The position numbers and the translations under genes were made by a program. From NCBI RefSeq assembly GCF_022180385.2, contig NZ_BQME02000002.1:2072501-2136500 (forward strand): a stretch of DNA of 64,000 nucleotides, in the 5' to 3' direction. Origin of the DNA: Paenibacillus sp. L3-i20. Its GTDB lineage: Bacteria > Bacillota > Bacilli > Paenibacillales > Paenibacillaceae. The notes beneath the pieces are model-generated. The model did not search any database, was not told where the DNA came from, and saw nothing but the letters and a program-made list of their open reading frames with translations. Below are positions 51,256-59,543 of the stretch, in pieces (positions within the stretch are counted from its first letter, which is position 1; every line of letters starts with the position of its first letter).

Positions 51256-52887
51256 ATGACAGAACAGATCAAATCGCAAGAATGGAAAAAGTTTATTTTG
51301 CCAGCTATTATATTGGCAGCAATCTTTATTTTAATGGAAATTGTTCCCTCATTTGTATCCATGAACAAACATGAATATGGCGGAAAAGCAATCGAAAAAG
51401 CTGTCGCAGAGCAAAGGGCAATGGATTTTGCCAAAGAGCAAACGGGCTTGCAAATTAGTTCTGCAAAAGTTGTACATCAGTCTAATAAGCTGGTAACAGG
51501 CTACATTGCTAAAGAAAAGCTTCAAGAATCTTTTGAAAAAAAATATGATAGTCAATTTCCAACGGATACGTTTCAAGTCAACGTAAATTTTGCAGACAAA
51601 ATGGGACATGGTTTCGTTTATATACACATGTACAACGAAAAAATTGTTGGTTGGAACTTTAGCGTTATTCCAGTAAATAAATTAGGTTTAGATGAGCAAA
51701 TGGAAGCTATTCAGCGCTTTTTGCTTGGAGGACAATTCAATGGAACTGCATTAAATGATGAAAAGTTCTATAATAACGGTGAGTGGACTGCTTATCCTAA
51801 TGGCTATTCGATTGGAGAAGCGAAACTGAAATTAACTGCTCGAGCGGAGTCCATTAACGGGCAAGATGTGATTACTAACTACAAGCCTGAATTTATAGTT
51901 CCTGACGATTACAAGGATTACGTAAAAGAACAAGATACATTGGCTGGTTGGCTTACTGGCGTAGGGTACGTACTAACGAGTATTTTGTTAGGAATACTTG
52001 CGATCATCTATGCAATCCTGTACCGCAAACATACTTCCTTTAAATATGGCATAGTTTTGACTCTTTTCTTCTTCATTTGTTATCTAATTATGAATTTGTC
52101 CGTTATGGACGGACTTATTGCTTCGCAAGGTGAAGAACCTATGCAAGAAGGCATGATTTTGTTCACACAAATAATGACGGTTATTCTAGCTATTCCATTA
52201 GCTGCTTCCGTATACATCTCAATTGTTGCAGGAGATGGCTTATGGAAAGCTCAAGGCCGTAATCTATGGCCTAGACTCCGTGAACCGGGATATGGCAATT
52301 ATGTATGGCGTAGTATGGGATTATCCTATTTGTTTGCTATCATCCTGTTAGGCTTGCAACCCATTTTGTTTTTTATACTTGAAAAGTTAATCGGTACTTG
52401 GGGCGCTAGTGATGTGACGATGTCCCCTTACAATATTAGTGTGCTGTGGCTAATGCCTGTACTTGCTTGGGCAGCTGCCATTATGGAAGAAGCAGTATTC
52501 CGGTTTTTCGGTATTGGACTATTCCGGAAGTGGTTCCGCCATACGTTTGCAGCCGCAATCTTCCCAACATTATTCTGGGCACTTGGGCATGTGCTTTATC
52601 CTTTCTACCCATCAACAACTAGATTGTTTGAGCTTATGATCATTGGCTTACTTTTCAGCTTTATATTCGTTAGATACGGTTTTATAACGGCAATGTTTAC
52701 CCATGCGATCTTTAACAGCGTCGCAGTTGGAACCTCGATGATTATGGTCGGTACGGCGACCGATATCGTCTCAGCAGTGTTCTTCATTCTATTGCCGATA
52801 TTAATTGCGTTTGTTCTTAAAATATGGAGCAACAAAAAAGGAACGAACCCGCCGATTACGACGGATCGTCCCTTAGAGCAGCAATAA
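51256..52887 (+). CDS. CPBP-family intramembrane glutamic protease
   Basis: The 543-residue membrane protein has an N-terminal helix, a long extracytoplasmic region (residues 40 to 225), and about eight further helices. The C-terminal CPBP (Abi/Rce1-like) domain shows EEAVFRFFGIGLF, FWALGHVLYPF and HAIFNSVAVG, supplying the catalytic Glu pair, His and Asn. The family cleaves membrane or prenylated-like substrates; in bacteria it is linked to bacteriocin immunity or maturation, but this long form has no known role. The start follows AGAGGTG. Its 3' end overlaps uvrC by 32 bases in a convergent arrangement. Confidence 0.88.
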   Translation: MTEQIKSQEWKKFILPAIILAAIFILMEIVPSFVSMNKHEYGGKAIEKAVAEQRAMDFAKEQTGLQISSAKVVHQSNKLVTGYIAKEKLQESFEKKYDSQFPTDTFQVNVNFADKMGHGFVYIHMYNEKIVGWNFSVIPVNKLGLDEQMEAIQRFLLGGQFNGTALNDEKFYNNGEWTAYPNGYSIGEAKLKLTARAESINGQDVITNYKPEFIVPDDYKDYVKEQDTLAGWLTGVGYVLTSILLGILAIIYAILYRKHTSFKYGIVLTLFFFICYLIMNLSVMDGLIASQGEEPMQEGMILFTQIMTVILAIPLAASVYISIVAGDGLWKAQGRNLWPRLREPGYGNYVWRSMGLSYLFAIILLGLQPILFFILEKLIGTWGASDVTMSPYNISVLWLMPVLAWAAAIMEEAVFRFFGIGLFRKWFRHTFAAAIFPTLFWALGHVLYPFYPSTTRLFELMIIGLLFSFIFVRYGFITAMFTHAIFNSVAVGTSMIMVGTATDIVSAVFFILLPILIAFVLKIWSNKKGTNPPITTDRPLEQQ

Positions 52888-54703
52888 TTTCTGCAGCTAG
52901 CTTATCACCGATTGAGAGAGGCCTGAAGTCTTCGACTGAGGCCTCTTTTATTTTTTTGAGGGAGCCAAAATGCTTTAACATCGCCTTACGTCGTTTCTCA
53001 CCTATGCCTGGAATGGAGTCCAAGCGTGATTCCACCATAGATTTAGCTCGTGTTTCACGATGGAATGTAATTGCGAATCGATGCACTTCGTCTTGAATTC
53101 TTTGGAGCAAATAAAACTCCTGACTATCTCTCGGTAGCGGTACAATTTCTGCTGGATCACCAACCATAAGCTGCGCAGTTTTATGCTTAGCATCCTTCAC
53201 AAGACCACATACTGGAATATACAGACCCAGTTCATTTTCTAGAACGTCAAGAGCAGCTGTAATCTGCCCCTTACCTCCATCCACAACAATTAGATCAGGC
53301 ATCGTAAGGCCTTCCTTAAGCACCCTCTCATAACGTCTGCGGATAACCTCTCTCATCGTCCCATAATCATCTGGTCCAACTACAGTCTTTACTTTATACT
53401 TGCGGTATTCTTTACGATCAGGCTTGCCGTCTGTAAATACAACCATAGCCGAAACCGGATTTGTCCCTTGAATATTAGAGTTATCAAAAGCCTCGATTCG
53501 ATGTACCCTATCCATACCTAGCCAGTCCGCAAGCGATTGTGAAGCCTTTACGCTTCGCGCCTCATCTCGCTCGATAAGTCTAAACTTTTCATCCAGCATT
53601 ACTTTTGCATTTTCCTGCGCCATACTTACAACTTCGTTTTTACGCCCTCTTTGCGGCATCAGCACTTTCACCTTCAGCCAGCTATGAAGAGAAGCAATAA
53701 CTTCATCTTCTTGTTCTTCATCGGAATCGACCGAACGAGGTAACAAAATTTGTTTCGGCAATGCAGGATTATCACTATAATATTGCGTTACAAAGGTCAT
53801 GAAATCATCAAACTCTTCTCCGTAGTAAGGGAACGTTGTACCGTGACGCTCGATAAGTTTACCTTTTCTCATATACAAAATTTGTACACACATCCAGCCT
53901 TTATCAACCGCGTATCCGAATATATCCCGGTCCATCGCATCCGACATCGTAATTTTTTGTTTCTCCATTACAGCGTCGATTGCTATGAGCTGATCTCTAT
54001 ATTCCTTCGCTCGCTCAAATTCAAGCGCTTCAGCTGCTTCGCCCATCTTACGCTCCAGCTCAGCTTTTACAACATCTTCGCCGCCATTTAAGAAGCGAGT
54101 AATTTCATTAATCATCGTATCGTAGGTTTGCTGCTCCACTTCGTACTCGCATGGCGCAACGCATTGTCCCAAATGATAATACAGACATACTTTGTCCGGC
54201 AGCGTTTTGCATTTGCGCAGCGGATACAAACGGTCAAGCAGCTTCTTCGTTTGTTGTGCTGCAAAAGCATTCGGATAAGGACCAAAATATTTACCTTTAT
54301 CTTTTACAATTCTCCTCGTAACTTCAAGCTTCGGATGTGCTTCATTCGTAATTTTAATATATGGAAAGGTCTTATCATCCTTAAGCAATACGTTATAACG
54401 GGGTTGATGCTGCTTAATCAAGTTGCACTCCAGTATAAGTGCCTCCATGTTGCTTGCCGTAACGATAAACTCAAAATCCACAATTTCAGAAACTAACTTT
54501 TGCGTCTTTGCGTTGTGACTTCCAATAAAATAAGATCTGACACGATTTTTGAGCACCTTCGCCTTGCCCACATATATAATAACGCCATCTCGATTTTTCA
54601 TTAAATAACAGCCAGACTTGTCAGGCAATAGAGCTAATTTATTCCGAATGGACTCCTTAACTGCCGCTTGATCCTTTGGGTCCATTTCATCTATTTGGTC
54701 CAT
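52856..54703 (-). CDS. uvrC: Excinuclease ABC subunit C
   Basis: UvrC makes both incisions in nucleotide excision repair with UvrA and UvrB. The 615-residue length fits. The N-terminal GIY-YIG nuclease reads SGCYLMKNRDGVIIYVGKAK. A CNLIKQHQPRYN segment, a UvrB-binding (UVR) region near residue 200 and the RNase H-like second nuclease (RIEAFDNSNIQGTNPVSAMVVF, VVDGGKGQ) follow. Tandem helix-hairpin-helix motifs (IPGIGEKRRKAMLKHFGS) end the protein. The start follows GGAGGGG. It stands alone. Confidence 0.97.
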   Translation of the reverse strand: MDQIDEMDPKDQAAVKESIRNKLALLPDKSGCYLMKNRDGVIIYVGKAKVLKNRVRSYFIGSHNAKTQKLVSEIVDFEFIVTASNMEALILECNLIKQHQPRYNVLLKDDKTFPYIKITNEAHPKLEVTRRIVKDKGKYFGPYPNAFAAQQTKKLLDRLYPLRKCKTLPDKVCLYYHLGQCVAPCEYEVEQQTYDTMINEITRFLNGGEDVVKAELERKMGEAAEALEFERAKEYRDQLIAIDAVMEKQKITMSDAMDRDIFGYAVDKGWMCVQILYMRKGKLIERHGTTFPYYGEEFDDFMTFVTQYYSDNPALPKQILLPRSVDSDEEQEDEVIASLHSWLKVKVLMPQRGRKNEVVSMAQENAKVMLDEKFRLIERDEARSVKASQSLADWLGMDRVHRIEAFDNSNIQGTNPVSAMVVFTDGKPDRKEYRKYKVKTVVGPDDYGTMREVIRRRYERVLKEGLTMPDLIVVDGGKGQITAALDVLENELGLYIPVCGLVKDAKHKTAQLMVGDPAEIVPLPRDSQEFYLLQRIQDEVHRFAITFHRETRAKSMVESRLDSIPGIGEKRRKAMLKHFGSLKKIKEASVEDFRPLSIGDKLAAEIIAALRDDPS

Positions 54704-54792
54704 ATCGATTCCCCTCCGATTACCTTTCGCTTCTGTTCACATTTTAGCATACTCATTGTCCATTTTGTTTTACAATTATGACCGAAAGCTTC

Positions 54793-54822
54793 TTTACAAT
54801 TGTTTAGAAGTTTGGGTATACT
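54793..54822 (+). promoter_or_regulatory. Promoter of the YqzM-like small gene
   Basis: TTTACA, 18 bases and TATACT lie about 75 bases before the small gene. Confidence 0.45.
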
Positions 54823-54897
54823 ATTGAAAGTACTAGGTCTAGGCGTATGCTTATGACGAAAAGTTTGCTCTGCAAGCTTTGAAGGGAGACGTCAACG

Positions 54898-55044
54898 ATG
54901 GAGAACGTTAGAGATCCGCGCGAACATTATAACGAAGAACCCCGTCATGATTTGATGGATGTAGTGTTCGGCTTCGGAGGCATGCTTGCCTTCATGACTG
55001 TTGTATTTGCAGTTGCGGTAATCGTAAAGTTTGTAATCTCTTAA
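54898..55044 (+). CDS. YqzM-like small membrane protein, 48 residues
   Basis: A short frame starts after GAAGGGAG. It has a charged N-terminus (MENVRDPREHYNEEPRHDLM) and one membrane helix of about 25 residues ending VIVKFVIS. Length and pattern, with charged head, VVFGFGGM and a terminal VIVKF, resemble the YqzM family of Bacillales. It has its own promoter-like sequence and a strong terminator, so it is very likely a real gene. Function is unknown. Confidence 0.7.
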   Translation: MENVRDPREHYNEEPRHDLMDVVFGFGGMLAFMTVVFAVAVIVKFVIS

Positions 55045-55052
55045 CAAAGGGA

Positions 55053-55100
55053 AAAGCTCCGAACTTTCGGCAATTAGCCGTTTAAGCTCGGAGCTTTTTT
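55053..55100. terminator. Terminator after the YqzM-like gene, shared with yezD
   Basis: AAAGCTCCGA and TCGGAGCTTT form a ten-base stem around an inner CGGC/GCCG hairpin, followed by T residues. Confidence 0.85.
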
Positions 55101-55116
55101 ATATTGGATACGCAAA

Positions 55117-55368
55117 CTACTGCACAGCTCTTAATGACTCACTTTCTGCTGATTGTTGTCCTTTATCGCGGGTGTTAGTTGACTTAGCCCCTTCTTTCGA
55201 AGACTGCTTCTGAGCTGCCGGTGTATCATAACGAGTTCTTTCCGTACGATCGATTTGAACGATCCGCCCATCATGAACGGTAATAATAACTTGCCCATAC
55301 TGTAACCCGCTCACTTGATTCAAAATTCTATCCTGCCACACTACATCAACTTCTAATGGCTTTGCCAT
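55117..55368 (-). CDS. YezD family (DUF2292) small protein
   Basis: The 83-residue protein contains the YezD/DUF2292 core: LNQVSGLQYGQVIITVHDGRIVQIDRTER, residues about 18 to 46. A polar tail rich in Ser, Lys and Gln makes it longer than typical members. These proteins are often encoded with sulfate and cysteine genes, exactly as here: it is the last gene after cysW, with 34 bases between them. The start follows GGAGGGG; an ATG 15 bases upstream overlaps that ribosome site. The molecular role is unknown. Confidence 0.85.
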   Translation of the reverse strand: MAKPLEVDVVWQDRILNQVSGLQYGQVIITVHDGRIVQIDRTERTRYDTPAAQKQSSKEGAKSTNTRDKGQQSAESESLRAVQ

Positions 55369-55402
55369 ATAAATCCCCTCCATATTATAAAATTAGTCGG
55401 AA

Positions 55403-56281
55403 TTATGTCGAACTTGTATGATGCGCAGCAGATTTCCACTCTACTATCGCTTTTACAATCAACGTTACAACAGCAAGCATCACTAGTAATGAGGCAACGG
55501 CAAATGCAGCAGAAAATTGATATTCGTTATAGACAATTTCAACATGCAGCGGTAAAGTATTTGTTTGCCCTCGAATATGACCTGACACGACCGACACGGC
55601 ACCAAATTCACCCATGGCACGGGCATTGCTTAATATGATTCCATACAGCAACCCCCACTTAATATTTGGAAGAGTTACTCGCCAGAAGATAGACCACCCA
55701 CGTGCCCCAAGGCTCGCTGCCGCTTCTTCCTCCTGTACACCCTGCGCTTGCATAAGCGGGATTAACTCCCTAGCCACAAACGGTACCGTTACAAATATCG
55801 TCGCCAGTACAATACCCGGTATTGCGAATATGATCTGGATGCCTTGATCATCTAGCCATGGACCTAAAAACCCTTGTGCACCAAATAATAGTACATAGAT
55901 AAGTCCTGCAATAACAGGTGATACAGCGAAAGGAAGATCAATCAGCGTAATCAAAAAGTTTTTACCTTTGAAACTAAACTTGCTGATTGCCCATGCTGCT
56001 GCAATCCCAAAAATCGTATTTATGGGTACTGCAATTAAAGCAACAATTAATGTTAGCTTAAGAGCTGATAGTGCATCAGGTTCTGACAATGCTTTAAAGT
56101 AAACAGAAGCACCTTTCCTGAATGCTTCAACAAAGACAGAAGCAAGCGGCATTACTACGATGAGTCCCAAAAATAATAATGCGATTCCAATGAGCAGCCA
56201 TTGAACGAACAAAGGCTCAGTATTATGCTTTGGCCGTTTAGAATCTTCCTTTGGCGCATATACAGTTATAGCACCAGCCAT
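55403..56281 (-). CDS. cysW: Sulfate ABC transporter permease CysW
   Basis: The 292-residue inner-membrane permease has six helices and the EAA loop EEEAAASLGARGWSIFWRVTLPNIKWGLLYG, where the ATPase would dock. Other CysW features are PFAVSPVIAGLIYVLLFG and ARAMGEFGAVSVVSGHIRGQTNTLPL. It pairs with CysT. The start follows GGAGGAG. It is the third gene of sbp-cysT-cysW-yezD; no cysA ATPase gene is present in the operon. Confidence 0.94.
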   Translation of the reverse strand: MAGAITVYAPKEDSKRPKHNTEPLFVQWLLIGIALLFLGLIVVMPLASVFVEAFRKGASVYFKALSEPDALSALKLTLIVALIAVPINTIFGIAAAWAISKFSFKGKNFLITLIDLPFAVSPVIAGLIYVLLFGAQGFLGPWLDDQGIQIIFAIPGIVLATIFVTVPFVARELIPLMQAQGVQEEEAAASLGARGWSIFWRVTLPNIKWGLLYGIILSNARAMGEFGAVSVVSGHIRGQTNTLPLHVEIVYNEYQFSAAFAVASLLVMLAVVTLIVKAIVEWKSAAHHTSST

Positions 56282-56331
56282 ATTGATCTCCTCCTCTAAC
56301 CCTGAGATAAATGCTTAGCGATCTACTCTGC

Positions 56332-57165
56332 TCAATCTGCTATCGTACGACGATTCATTCGCCATTGAAGCAAATTAATAATAAGCAGCATGAGGAACGA
56401 AACAATTAACATGACGGATGCGATTGCTGTTGCTCCCGCATAGTCGTATTGTTCCAGCTTCGTCATAATAAGCAGCGGCGCGATCTCTGTTTTGAGGGGC
56501 ATGTTACCTGAAATAAATACAACTGAGCCATATTCCCCAATCCCTCTAGCGAATGCAAGAGCAAAGCCGGTAAGTAGTGCTGGCATAAGCTCTGGCAAAA
56601 TCACTTTCCGGAACGTACGCAATCGGTATGATCCTAACATAGCTGCAGCTTCTTCCGTTTCCTTCTCCATATCTTGCAAAACAGGCTGCACGGTTCGAAC
56701 GACAAACGGTAAACCGATGAATACTAAAGCGATCGTAATACCAATTTGTGTATAGGCAACTTTTATACCTAGCGGCTCAATTATTGAACCTACCCAGCCT
56801 GACTTAGCATAAATAGTTGTTAAAGCGATACCTGCTACTGCTGTAGGGAGTGCGAACGGTATATCAACCAGGCTGTCTATAATCTTCTTCCCGGGAAACT
56901 TATACCGAACTAGCACCCATGCAACTAGCAGACCAAATACTGCGTTAATTAACCCCGCCCACAATGCAGTACTGAAGCTAACCCGGTACGAAGCCAGAAC
57001 CCTTGGGTTCGTAATCGCACTCCAGAACTCTGCCCATGTCAGTTCAAATGTTTTGAAAAAGATAGCTGCAAGCGGGATGAGGATGATTAAGCTTAAGTAA
57101 AACAACGTAAATCCTAGCGACAATCCAAATCCCGGCAGCACTCTACGGTTTTTGGAACCTTTCAT
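56332..57165 (-). CDS. cysT: Sulfate ABC transporter permease CysT
   Basis: The 277-residue permease forms the sulfate channel with CysW. Six helices are visible, with PFALPTAVAGIALTTIYA, the EAA loop EEAAAMLGSYRLRTFRKVILPELMPALLTG and ARGIGEYGSVVFISGNMPLKTEI. The start follows GCGGAG. It lies 30 bases after the binding-protein gene and 50 bases before cysW. Confidence 0.94.
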   Translation of the reverse strand: MKGSKNRRVLPGFGLSLGFTLFYLSLIILIPLAAIFFKTFELTWAEFWSAITNPRVLASYRVSFSTALWAGLINAVFGLLVAWVLVRYKFPGKKIIDSLVDIPFALPTAVAGIALTTIYAKSGWVGSIIEPLGIKVAYTQIGITIALVFIGLPFVVRTVQPVLQDMEKETEEAAAMLGSYRLRTFRKVILPELMPALLTGFALAFARGIGEYGSVVFISGNMPLKTEIAPLLIMTKLEQYDYAGATAIASVMLIVSFLMLLIINLLQWRMNRRTIAD

Positions 57166-57195
57166 GAGAAGTCAGCTCCGCTCTATCGAAATCTA

Positions 57196-58317
57196 TTATT
57201 TGGCTCCTGGTGTATAAATTTGGTCAAATACTCCACCTTCTGCAAAATGCTTCGTTTGAGCTTCTTTCCAGCCGCCAAAATCCTTATCGATGCTAAGCAG
57301 CTCTAGTGCAGGGAATTGATCTTTGAATTCGGCTGCAATAGTTGCATTCGTAGGTCTATAGTAATTTTTTCCGGCAATTTTTTGACCTTCATCAGAGTAC
57401 AAATATTTCAAATAAGCTTCTGCTACTTCACGCGTTCCACGCTCATCAACAACTTTATCAACGACTGCTACTGGAGGCTCAGCCAAAATACTAAGCGAAG
57501 GGTACACGATATCAAATTTGTCTGGTCCTAGCTCGTTAATCGAAAGGTAAGCTTCATTTTCCCATGCAAGCAATACATCACCAATTTCACGCTCAACAAA
57601 TGTTGTTGTTGATCCGCGTGCGCCAGTATCAAGCACCGGTACATTTTTGAATAACTTTGTTACAAAATCTTTAGCTGCTGCTTCGTCGTTATTGTTATGT
57701 TTTAACGCATAGCCCCAAGCCGCAAGATAGTTCCAACGTGCTCCGCCCGATGTTTTTGGATTAGGAGTAATCACTTCAACGCCATCTTTCAGCAAATCAT
57801 TCCAATCCTTAATGCCTTTCGGATTTCCTTTGCGTACAAGGAACACAATTGTTGATGTATATGGTGAGCTATTGAGCTCAAATTGTGACTGCCAATCTTT
57901 CTCAAGTATTCCTGCATCCACGATTGCATCAATATCATAACCAAGCGCAAGTGTCACAACATCCGCTTTCAATCCATCGATAACCGCGCGTCCTTGCTTA
58001 CCTGATCCACCATGCGATTGATCGATTTCAACCTTTTGATTTTTTTCTGCTAGCCAATGAGCAGCAAATGCTTTATTAAATTCTACATATAATTCACGAG
58101 TTGGATCATAAGAAACATTGAGTAGTTTAACTGGGGCTAATGGTTCGCTTTTATTTTCTTCCGGAGCAGTTGAACTTGATGGTGTCGTTGTCGTCTCTGG
58201 TGCTTTTGTATTTTTCTCTGCATTTGTATTGGAACCTTGTGAACCACATGCTGCCAATACCACTGTCATCATTACTAATAATAAAATGGATTTCAAACGA
58301 ACCGAAGTTTTTCTCAT
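57196..58317 (-). CDS. sbp: Sulfate-binding lipoprotein
   Basis: The 373-residue protein captures sulfate or thiosulfate outside the membrane. The signal peptide ends in the lipobox VVLAACGSQG. A Thr/Ser-rich linker precedes the binding domain with LLNVSYDPTRELYVEFN, the ligand-loop sequence SHGGSGKQ, TPNPKTSGGARWNYLAAWGYAL, ARGSTTTFVEREIGDVLLAWENEA and YLKYLYSDEGQ, all typical of Sbp/CysP. The start follows AAGGGGTG; an upstream in-frame start is less likely. It heads the transporter operon. Confidence 0.93.
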   Translation of the reverse strand: MRKTSVRLKSILLLVMMTVVLAACGSQGSNTNAEKNTKAPETTTTPSSSTAPEENKSEPLAPVKLLNVSYDPTRELYVEFNKAFAAHWLAEKNQKVEIDQSHGGSGKQGRAVIDGLKADVVTLALGYDIDAIVDAGILEKDWQSQFELNSSPYTSTIVFLVRKGNPKGIKDWNDLLKDGVEVITPNPKTSGGARWNYLAAWGYALKHNNNDEAAAKDFVTKLFKNVPVLDTGARGSTTTFVEREIGDVLLAWENEAYLSINELGPDKFDIVYPSLSILAEPPVAVVDKVVDERGTREVAEAYLKYLYSDEGQKIAGKNYYRPTNATIAAEFKDQFPALELLSIDKDFGGWKEAQTKHFAEGGVFDQIYTPGAK

Positions 58318-58378
58318 CTTCTCTACACCCCTTGATTGATATGGATAGGGTAGTGTCAATTCCGGTTCGTCCGGTCAT

Positions 58379-58447
58379 TAATCAATTATTCCTACCTGAT
58401 TAGTTGGTTATGAAAGAATATTACCAGTCATCTCCATTACATGTCAA
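58379..58447 (-). promoter_or_regulatory. Promoter and inverted repeat of the sulfate operon
   Basis: On the minus strand TTGACA, 18 bases and TAATAT form a promoter about 100 bases before sbp. Just downstream, TAATCA and TGATTA are arranged as an inverted repeat with 12 bases between (58379-58402), a plausible operator in the early transcript. Which regulator binds, such as CymR or a LysR protein, is unknown. Confidence 0.5.
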
Positions 58448-58518
58448 TACCTAATTTGGAAATTTGATATTTGCTATAAGAATATTTTATACATCAATCG
58501 TACCACTCAATTTGCATC

Positions 58519-58552
58519 AAAAAAAACCTTTACCGCAAAGGTAAAGGTTTTT
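58519..58552. terminator. Terminator of the dnaB-dnaI operon
   Basis: AAACCTTTACC and GGTAAAGGTTT form an 11-base stem with a five-base loop and T-tracts on both strands. Confidence 0.85.
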
Positions 58553-58568
58553 ACAATCAGTAGTCGAA

Positions 58569-59525
58569 TCATTTCCGTCCGCGTTTGTTTTCGCCTGTCA
58601 CCATTACAACTTCTACATATGGGCGGATTCGATCCATAATACGTTGCCCTTTATGCAACTCATCCCCATCCTTGCTAGTGAAGCTGAAATGCTTCTCAAG
58701 CGCATCAAGTTCATAGTTTGAAGTGTAAAAGGTTGGCTTACGTTCCATTCGATAATTGAGTATTGCACCAAGCACATGGTCACGTACCCACGGATTTAAA
58801 TTTTCCGCTCCAATGTCATCAAAGATAAGGAGATCGGTTTCCTTCATCATTTCAACCGTTTCCTTCAATTTCGCTGGTTCATGCATTAGTACCTTCAAAT
58901 CTTCAACAAAATCAGGCATATAAACAATGACACCAGAATGTCCGACTTTAGCAAGTTCTTGCAGCAGATAACACATGAGAAATGTTTTCCCCGTACCGAA
59001 GCGCCCTGCAAGATAAAGACCTTCTTGGTTTAAGCCGGTTTCTTTTGTACGGTCAATATAGCGTAAAATTTGTCCAACTGCCTTAGCACGCTCCATATCA
59101 TTCGTTAAAATTTCATCCGAAGAATATCCTCTGCGGAGAGCAGCATCATCCACATAAAAGCTGCGAATTCGGCTTCGTATAAGCGTTTCTGACTCTCTTG
59201 CAAGAAACTTCTTACATGAAACTTTACGATCATATAGCTGAGCTCTTCCATTTAACGTTTCTGAGCTTAGCAGCGTATAATGCCCCTCGTAGTCATTGGG
59301 GCACTTATCGAGCCCAGGACAATTGGTGCAATTTCGATATTCCGTTACATACTGGTGCACTCTGTTTAAGTTGAGCCGAACGGCTTCCTCGTCCACTTCA
59401 GGATACTTGTCTCGAAGCTTCTCGACGAGGGGATCATGCAATAGATCCGTGAGTTTTTGCGCCGCTTGTTCGGTCAAGGATCTCCCTGCTGGCCAGGACT
59501 TCAGCAAATCACCAAGTGATTCCAC
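58569..59525 (-). CDS. dnaI: Primosomal protein DnaI (helicase loader)
   Basis: DnaI is the AAA+ ATPase that loads the DnaC replicative helicase with DnaB and DnaD. The 318-residue protein has an N-terminal zinc-binding region (YRNCTNCPGLDKCPNDYEGH, near residue 65) that contacts the helicase. Walker A is GRFGTGKTF about residue 170, Walker B LLIFDDIGAEN, and FYTSNYELDALEKHF the sensor region. The start is GTG after GAGGTG, 18 bases downstream of dnaB, the standard pair. Confidence 0.94.
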   Translation of the reverse strand: MESLGDLLKSWPAGRSLTEQAAQKLTDLLHDPLVEKLRDKYPEVDEEAVRLNLNRVHQYVTEYRNCTNCPGLDKCPNDYEGHYTLLSSETLNGRAQLYDRKVSCKKFLARESETLIRSRIRSFYVDDAALRRGYSSDEILTNDMERAKAVGQILRYIDRTKETGLNQEGLYLAGRFGTGKTFLMCYLLQELAKVGHSGVIVYMPDFVEDLKVLMHEPAKLKETVEMMKETDLLIFDDIGAENLNPWVRDHVLGAILNYRMERKPTFYTSNYELDALEKHFSFTSKDGDELHKGQRIMDRIRPYVEVVMVTGENKRGRK

Positions 59526-59543
59526 AGATTTTACACCTCGTCT

